Source: Actinokineospora diospyrosa | Lineage (GTDB): Bacteria > Actinomycetota > Actinomycetes > Mycobacteriales > Pseudonocardiaceae | Direction: 5' to 3' | DNA length: 64,000 nt | Assembly: GCF_024171925.1 (NCBI RefSeq) | Contig: NZ_JAMTCO010000006.1 | Span: forward strand, 124,001-188,000 | In this document: in pieces, positions 59,601-64,000 of the stretch | Layout of the letters: each line of letters begins with the position of its first letter | Numbering within the stretch: the first letter of the stretch is position 1 | Notes under the pieces: generated by a model | What the model saw: only the letters and a program-made list of their open reading frames with translations | Databases searched by the model: none | What the model was told of the DNA's origin: nothing | Made by a program: the position numbers and the translations under genes

Positions 59601-61185
59601 GCAATCGAGCAGCGCACGACCGGCCGACGTCGACCCGAGTGCTGCGCGAGCAAGCGAAGTGCGAGTCGGCGATGCAAGGACAGGCACCGCGCGAGCGGGC
59701 AATGAAGACCCGAGAACCGGGCAGGTGAGTGACAAGCGAGCTGGCATTGCGCGACCGGGCGAACCGGGCGATGCGCGACCGGGCGATACGTGGAGGGGTG
59801 CGGCGCGCGAGAGTGGTGCGCGGACGGGCGCCACGCGGCCAGGTGAACCGGGAACCGCGCAAGAGAGCGCTGCGCGCCCGAGCGATATCCCACCGAATGG
59901 TGCTCACCCGGGCGCTGCGCAACTGGGCGTCGTGCGATCAGGCGATGGCCGAGCAGCGGGTAATGCGGGCATGGGCGATGTCCCAGGGGTTGCCGCGCGG
60001 GGGAGTGCTGTGCGGACGAGCAGGGTGTTGGTGTCGGTTGAGCGGATGCCCTACCTGCGTGGCCACCGGTTCTTCCGGCAGCGCGCGGACTGGCCGGACG
60101 AGGCTGATTATCGTCCGGTTGTTCCTGCCACCACGTTGGTGGAGTGGGCTTGCCGTGCGGTGGAGCGGGAGTGGCCGGGCGAGTTGGCTGTCGTCGTGCG
60201 GGATGTTCGGTTTTCTCGGTGGATGATCGCCGCACCCGCGCAGGAGTTGGAGATCCGGCTCGAGCGCTCGGCGGCCACCGTGGCTGTTCATATCGGCGAG
60301 TGCGCCGCGATGAGCGTCGAGCTGGCTGCTGCTTACCCGCCTGCCAGCGAGCGGGCAGCCGATCCCGGCCCACCGGTGGGGCAGGTACTGACCCCGCTGG
60401 AGATCTACGGTGCCAGGCAGATGTTCCACGGGCCCCAGTTCCAGGGCCTGACCGAGGTCGCCGCGCACGCGGCCGACCGCGTGTCCAGCCGGATCACCGT
60501 CCGGCCCGCGCCCGGGTTTGTGCTGGACAACGTCGGCCAGGCGGTCGCCTGTTGGCTGCAGACCCGTGCTGACCGCGGCGTTCTCGCGTTCCCGGTGCGC
60601 ATCACCGAGATCACCTTCCACGGCCCGCCCGCGCCTTTGGGTGCCGAGGTCGACTGCGTCATCGACGCTCGCATTCCCGACGACACCGCGCTCGAGATGG
60701 ACGCCGAGGTCCGGCACGGTGACCGCGTGTGGGCCCGGATCACCGGCTGGCAGGACATCCGCCTCGATTGCGACCACGCCGACCACGCGGTCTACGCCTT
60801 CCCCCGGGACAACCCCATGTCCCGGCCGCTGGCCGACGGCTGGTGGCTCGCCGAGGACCGCTGGCGCAGCCTGGCGGCGCGCGAGGTCTTCGCGGGCGTC
60901 TACCTGAACGCCCACGAACGCGCCGAGTACGCCGTCGTGCCGCCCCGCGAGCAGCGGACCTGGCTGCTCGGCCGGATCGCCGCCAAGGACGCCGTGCGCG
61001 GCTGGCTGACCGAGCGCGGCGCCGCGCCGTTGTTCCCGGCCGAGGTCCTGGTCACCGGGGACGGCGACCGACCCTCGGTGCGCGGGCACCACGGCCGGAC
61101 CCTGCCGGAGCTGCGCGTGGTGCTCGTACCCAGTGGCACCGCCGCGGTGTCCGCCCGAGTGGAGAGGACCACCGCAGATGCCTGA
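56638..61185 (+). CDS. Iterative type I PKS: KS - AT - disordered linker - DH - PPTase-like tail
   Basis: 1,515 residues from ATG 56638; GTG 56629, overlapping the PKS1 stop, is an alternative. KS (~1-470): Cys213 (DAACASSLL), His351 (EAHSTGT), His389 (MIGHT), all present, so it is not a chain-length factor with a lost Cys. AT (~560-880): Ser627 in GHSVGEW. Residues ~920-1130 are a Pro/Ala/Arg/Gly/Asp/Thr-rich linker made of ARPGD-like repeats. The DH half-barrel (~1135-1380) has His1143 (RGHRFF) and Asp1297 (LDNVGQAV). The C-terminus (~1385-1515) resembles a phosphopantetheinyl transferase around WLLGRIAAKDAVR, but the first metal motif is missing. In HglE/PfaC-like systems this partner supplies the dehydratase. 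Confidence 0.88.
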   Translation: MSAREPIAVVGMAVMLPGAPDLDTYWHNLRTGFDAITEFPPYRRDPEFHAGVADPNLPVPPDRTYCHRGGFLAPFTVDAAGMGIMPNAVSTVEPEQLLTLRVAAEAIADAGGLPSLGDPSRIGVILGRGGYAGPRMVGFEQRVRTVRTVLRVLAELSPGLGAEGLAEVRAALLDPLGPMQPESTINLVPNLTASRVANRLDLRGPAYTIDAACASSLLAVDQAVGELSAHRCDTVLTGGVYHGHDDTFWSVFSQLRALSPTQQIRPLSADADGLLIGEGAGIIALRRLADAHRDGNRVYAVIRGTGSASDGRTQSLFNPDTAGQRAALLRAWGAAGIDPAAPDAVGMVEAHSTGTPVGDAAELTALAEVFGAPPGASAVIGSVKSMIGHTMPAAGIAGLVKSVLAVYHGVLLPTLHCADPNPLLERTRFRTLDAAKPWEGVGPRRAAVNAFGFGGINAHVVVEQDTAAKVTARPARVDEAERVLWLAADEPDELGRLLDRAPSEVPVARGRFRLGIVGPTERRLAIARRVLDRAHEPGWSWASGDVWFTSAPLLREPGSKTAFVFPGLEAEFAPRIDDVAALLGEKPPILGTDSVPAHAAGVAEVGMLLHRALAAMRVRPDGVAGHSVGEWTATAAIGMSTGVRPAIGLPMSDVDYLALGCSVTDAAAGIADEPEVVVSHDNAPRQTVVCGPRAAIDRLAARFRAAGVIARPLPFATGFHTPMMRPHLAPYLAAFAAAKTHPTTVPVWSATTADRYPEDPTALFALSVDFLLRPVRFRELVDRMHTDGYRVFVHMGPGQVGSFIADTLAGKPHLVVNAASTIRPGVAQLRRLATALWVNGGNPDLAALTPTTKPRLGVEVGVIAPKLTVGESAHGLLDRGTRELPQGLPATVAAELSALITETNQAIRTVTAALATPRLPNATATPASTARPSTTQARDARLDDAPPSTAQATSAPTNTTDSTHSNDADPIPAQASDRRPGTTVTSIAQSSSARPADVDPSAARASEVRVGDARTGTARAGNEDPRTGQVSDKRAGIARPGEPGDARPGDTWRGAARESGARTGATRPGEPGTAQESAARPSDIPPNGAHPGAAQLGVVRSGDGRAAGNAGMGDVPGVAARGSAVRTSRVLVSVERMPYLRGHRFFRQRADWPDEADYRPVVPATTLVEWACRAVEREWPGELAVVVRDVRFSRWMIAAPAQELEIRLERSAATVAVHIGECAAMSVELAAAYPPASERAADPGPPVGQVLTPLEIYGARQMFHGPQFQGLTEVAAHAADRVSSRITVRPAPGFVLDNVGQAVACWLQTRADRGVLAFPVRITEITFHGPPAPLGAEVDCVIDARIPDDTALEMDAEVRHGDRVWARITGWQDIRLDCDHADHAVYAFPRDNPMSRPLADGWWLAEDRWRSLAAREVFAGVYLNAHERAEYAVVPPREQRTWLLGRIAAKDAVRGWLTERGAAPLFPAEVLVTGDGDRPSVRGHHGRTLPELRVVLVPSGTAAVSARVERTTADA

Positions 61186-61489
61186 CACGACCACCCCGCC
61201 CACCGTCGACCCGGTCGCGGTGTTCGACGGCGTCGTCGAGCTCATCGGCGGCCTGGTCGGCGACGACCTGGACATCCTGGGGGTTGAGGTGCGTGCGGAC
61301 ACCGCCTTTCACGAGGACTTGGGATTGGAGAGCGTCGACCTGGTCACCCTGGGTGTCTTGCTCGCCCAGCGGTTCGGCCCACGGGTCAACCTGGCCGAGC
61401 ACCTGGCCGAGTTCGACCTCGACGACGTGATCGGCCTGACCGTCGGCCAGATCGCCGACTACGTCACCGACCGCTTGGCGGCGGGCTGA
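61178..61489 (+). CDS. Discrete acyl carrier protein
   Basis: 103 residues from ATG 61178, eight bases inside the end of the PKS2 gene and behind GGAGAGG. The phosphopantetheine site is Ser52 in EDLGLESVDLVTLG, with Leu instead of the common D-S-L neighbourhood. Acidic helices II and III follow (AEHLAEFDLDDVIGLTVGQI). It carries starter, extender or finished chains for the two PKS proteins; PKS1 has only one internal ACP, so a free one may raise capacity or hand the chain to the hydrolase or transferase downstream. Confidence 0.92.
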   Translation: MPDTTTPPTVDPVAVFDGVVELIGGLVGDDLDILGVEVRADTAFHEDLGLESVDLVTLGVLLAQRFGPRVNLAEHLAEFDLDDVIGLTVGQIADYVTDRLAAG

Positions 61490-61490
61490 G

Positions 61491-62312
61491 ATGCCGGAAC
61501 TGAAGGTCAACGGGCTGCGCACGAACTACCAACTGCTGCCCGGCACCGCCGGGGCGGATCCGTGGCTGGCGAACGAGACCGTGGTGTTCATCCACGGCAT
61601 GGGCACCGACAGCCTCGCCAGCTTCTACCTGACCCTGGCCCCACCGGTCGCCGCCGCGGGCATCGACGTGATCAGCTACGACCTGCGCGGCCACGGCCGC
61701 TCAGAACGCCCGGTCAGCGGCTACACCCTGCCCGACTTCGTCGCCGATCTCGACGAGCTGCTGCACGCCCTCGCCGCGACCCACCCGGTGCACCTGGTGG
61801 GCAACAGCTTCGGCGGCACCATCGCCTACAGCTACGCGGCCGCGCACCCGAACCGAGTGCGCAGCGTGGTGTCCATCGAGTCCGAACCCCCCACCGACAG
61901 CTGGGCGCGGAAGATGGCGGGGATCCTGGCCGCCACCACCCAACTGCTGGAGGTCGAGGAGAACTACGAGTGGATCGAGGCCACCTTCGGTGCCCACCAC
62001 CGCCGCCTGGCCCGCCTCGCGGGCACCCGCTTCACCTCGACCACCATGGCCGACGAGGTCGCCACCGGCGCCATGATGACGGCAGCCGACGTCGCCGCGA
62101 TCACCTGCCCGGTCCTGTCGATCCTGGGCCGCCACGGCTACCAGTCCGACGACCTGGACGTGGTGACCGCGCTGATGCCGCGCGCCGAGGTGTTCGTGTT
62201 CGACGACCAGGGCCATTCCGTCCTGGTCGAACGCCACCGGGCGGTCCGCGGCCTCCTCGTCGATTGGATTCGCAAGCACGCCGCGGCACCCGACCAGCCC
62301 GTGTCGCCTTGA
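61491..62312 (+). CDS. Alpha/beta hydrolase (possible thioesterase or acyltransferase)
   Basis: 273 residues, starting one base after the ACP stop. Oxyanion motif VFIHGMGTD, DLRGHGRSERP, nucleophile Ser106 in VGNSFGG, the acid probably in the CPVLSILGRHG region, and His242 in DDQGHSVL. All parts of the triad appear present. In PKS operons such enzymes release or edit chains by hydrolysis or transfer. It is the fourth gene of the operon, before a 229-base gap and the glycosyltransferase. Confidence 0.88.
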   Translation: MPELKVNGLRTNYQLLPGTAGADPWLANETVVFIHGMGTDSLASFYLTLAPPVAAAGIDVISYDLRGHGRSERPVSGYTLPDFVADLDELLHALAATHPVHLVGNSFGGTIAYSYAAAHPNRVRSVVSIESEPPTDSWARKMAGILAATTQLLEVEENYEWIEATFGAHHRRLARLAGTRFTSTTMADEVATGAMMTAADVAAITCPVLSILGRHGYQSDDLDVVTALMPRAEVFVFDDQGHSVLVERHRAVRGLLVDWIRKHAAAPDQPVSP

Positions 62313-62486
62313 CCGCACTCACCCGCTCAGCGCCGACGCCTGCTGGCCCGCCGGACGTGCGGTGTCCCGTGAGCAGGGGCACGGGTGGATACCGCGGGGG
62401 TGGGTGGGGTACAGGCAGCGGGAATCGGGTCGGTGGGCTGGTGGTGGACATGGTTCCTCGCTCGGGGTGAATCGGATGGCCGGATT

Positions 62487-62526
62487 GCAGTGGGCGGTGG
62501 AGAGATGCAGTGGGCGGCGGAGAGAT
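62487..62526 (+). repeat. 20-bp direct repeat just upstream of the glycosyltransferase
   Basis: GCAGTGGGCGGTGGAGAGAT occurs twice head to tail with one mismatch (T/C), ending 15 bases before the glycosyltransferase ATG. The second copy overlaps its ribosome site. It may be a regulator site or a recent duplication. Confidence 0.6.
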
Positions 62527-62541
62527 GAGGAGAGCGGGCGG

Positions 62542-64000
62542 ATGAGTCGGTTGCTGTTCGTGGTGCCACCGTTGGCAGGCCACGTGAACCCCCTGGCCGG
62601 AGTGGCCGCGGCGGCGGTGGAGCGCGGACACGAGGTCGCCTGGGTCGGTCCCTGCCCGGTGGTGCGGGACCTGGTCGGCGGGCGGGTTTACCCGGCCGGG
62701 TCCTATGTGGAGCGCCGCCCACCCGGGTTGCGGGCGTACGCGGCGTTGCGGTTCCTGTGGGCGGAGTTCTTGGTGCCGCTCGCCGACGCGATGGTTCCCG
62801 GCGTGCGAGCGGCGGTGGCGGACTTCGACCCCGATGTTCTCGTGGTCGATCAGCAGGCCTTCGCCGGTGCGCTGGTGGCGCAGGAGGTCGGGCTGCCGTG
62901 GGTGACCTCGGCCAGCACCTCGGCCGAGTTGGCCGACCCGCTGGCAGGCCTGCCCCGCGTCGCCGAGTGGGTGCGCGAGCAGCAACGCGGACTGCGGATG
63001 CGCCACGGCGTCGAGGGTGATGACGACCTGAGGTTCTCGCCGTATTCGGTTGTGGTGTTCAGCACCGTGGAACTCGCGGGCGAGCCCGCGGTCGCGGTGG
63101 CCGACCCGCACTTCGTGGGCCCCTCACTGGCCGCGCGCCGACCAGTGGAGTTCCCGTGGGCGCGGCTGCGGCCGAACGCCCAGCTCGTGTTGGTGACCCT
63201 GGGCACCACCAACTCCGAGGCGGGCGGCCGATTTCTCGCCGAGTGCGCGCTGGCGCTCTCCACCCTGTCGAAGGGCCCCGACCTGGTAGTACACTCCGAC
63301 CAGCCGAAGAACTCCAGTGCTTGGAAGAACTCTGACCTGTCGGAGAACTCCGCTGAACCGAGGCACTCCGACTTGTCGACGGCCTCTGGAGGACTCAAGG
63401 TCGCTGGCGCGCTGAAGGGCTCCAGGTCGCCTGGGTACATCAGCTCACCGGTGGACTTCAGTCCGCCCAAGTTTTCCGGTCTCTCGATGGATACCGGCGC
63501 GTTCAAGGACTCTGGTCTGACGGGTGATTCCAGCCCGCCGGTGGGCTCGAGCCCATGGAGACATTCAGGCTTGTCGACGGACTTCGGCGAGATCCAGGAT
63601 CGTGGTCCGGTGCAGGACGCTGGCTTGCCCGAGCGCTTGAGCCCACAGAAGGGCCCCAACTCACCGGGGGGTGTCGGGGGACCGAAGGGATCTGGTCGGG
63701 GGGAGGACCTCGACTCGTCTGTGGTGGCTGGGTTCCCCGATCTGCAGGGTGTTGTGGTGGATCCCGGTGGGTGCCTCTCCGCCGGAGGGGATGTTGTTGT
63801 GGTTGCTTCGGCACCGGTTCTTGATCTCCTTCCGTACGCGGCCGTGGTGGTGTGCCATGGTGGTCACAACACTGTGTGCGAGGCGCTGGCCCATGGGGTG
63901 CCGCTGGTGGTCGCGCCGATTCGTGACGACCAGCCTGTGCTTGCTGATCAGGTGGTTGCGGCGGGGGCGGGTGTGCGGCTGCGGTTCGATCACGCGCGGG
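62542..64000 (+). CDS. UGT/MGT-type glycosyltransferase with a long low-complexity insertion, 3' end outside window
   Basis: 486 codons are visible and the frame is open to the window end. The N-terminal half begins RLLFVVPPLAGHVNPLAGVA, typical of macrolide/zeaxanthin-type GT1 enzymes. The C-terminal half shows LDLLPYAAVVVCHGGHNTVC and EALAHGVPLVVAPIRDDQPV, the nucleotide-sugar site. Between VTLGTTNSE...DLVV (residue ~250) and that site, where relatives have about 25-30 residues, ~165 residues of Ser/Gly/Asp/Lys-rich sequence are inserted, with recurring H/N-S-D/G-L-S/T. No stop interrupts it and GC3 drops there. The enzyme should glycosylate the polyketide/lipid product. The start ATG follows GAGGAGA. 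Whether the inserted protein folds normally is open. Confidence 0.88.
   Translation, partial: MSRLLFVVPPLAGHVNPLAGVAAAAVERGHEVAWVGPCPVVRDLVGGRVYPAGSYVERRPPGLRAYAALRFLWAEFLVPLADAMVPGVRAAVADFDPDVLVVDQQAFAGALVAQEVGLPWVTSASTSAELADPLAGLPRVAEWVREQQRGLRMRHGVEGDDDLRFSPYSVVVFSTVELAGEPAVAVADPHFVGPSLAARRPVEFPWARLRPNAQLVLVTLGTTNSEAGGRFLAECALALSTLSKGPDLVVHSDQPKNSSAWKNSDLSENSAEPRHSDLSTASGGLKVAGALKGSRSPGYISSPVDFSPPKFSGLSMDTGAFKDSGLTGDSSPPVGSSPWRHSGLSTDFGEIQDRGPVQDAGLPERLSPQKGPNSPGGVGGPKGSGRGEDLDSSVVAGFPDLQGVVVDPGGCLSAGGDVVVVASAPVLDLLPYAAVVVCHGGHNTVCEALAHGVPLVVAPIRDDQPVLADQVVAAGAGVRLRFDHAR

Overview
The window is very GC-rich, with strong G/C preference at third codon positions, frequent GTG/TTG starts and typical actinomycete families: AfsR/SARP-like STAND regulators, a TPR-CHAT protein, a DUF998 protein and vanRS/vanHAX. 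It looks like the chromosome of a filamentous actinomycete, most likely Pseudonocardiales (Saccharothrix/Actinokineospora-like). Genus is inference. I saw no rRNA, tRNA, CRISPR array, integrase or insertion sequence.

Layout. (1) 1-6.4 kb: an oligopeptide-type ABC transporter and a flavin-dependent monooxygenase, read leftward behind a short Cys/Arg-containing leader peptide, with a divergent LysR gene. This looks like an organosulfur-scavenging unit. A decayed histidine phosphatase follows. (2) 6.9-8.0 kb: a composite non-coding repeat island (block A). (3) 8-19.2 kb: GNAT enzyme, TPR-CHAT protein, VOC protein, FAD monooxygenase, a TetR/epimerase pair and small membrane or secreted proteins. 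(4) 19.5-27.2 kb: a 1,421-residue SARP-STAND-WD40 protein, a 40-codon peptide gene paired with an E1/ThiF-like enzyme (candidate RiPP unit), and an NB-ARC-TPR protein. (5) 27.5-32.6 kb: a secreted double protease and two regulators. (6) 33-38.4 kb: vanHAX (rightward) and vanRS (leftward), convergent and separated by repeat island B. Together they remodel peptidoglycan precursors to D-Ala-D-Lac and sense glycopeptides. (7) 38.7-44.5 kb: chitinase, a STAND protein with a broken P-loop, and a GT-B/glycerophosphotransferase-like gene split by an 8-bp microsatellite. (8) 44.9-64 kb: a biosynthetic region. A LysR regulator, an aldo/keto reductase-like protein and an SDR face two large iterative type I PKSs, a discrete ACP, an alpha/beta hydrolase and a UGT-type glycosyltransferase that runs off the window.

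The PKS region has PUFA-synthase/hglE-like logic: tandem PfaD-like barrels fused to KS-AT-ACP-KR, and a second protein KS-AT-linker-DH with a PPTase-like tail. I expect a reduced or polyunsaturated acyl chain made iteratively, released or edited by the hydrolase, and glycosylated: a glycolipid-like product.

Most unusual observations: a family of 106-bp modules carrying paired DnaA-box-like nonamers at a fixed 19-bp pitch, linked to a 142-bp palindrome and a ~70-bp degenerate array; the 40-aa peptide beside a ThiF-like enzyme; a trypsin domain nested inside an Ig-like repeat of a subtilase; an aldo/keto reductase that lost its whole catalytic tetrad; and a possible phase-variable 8-bp repeat.
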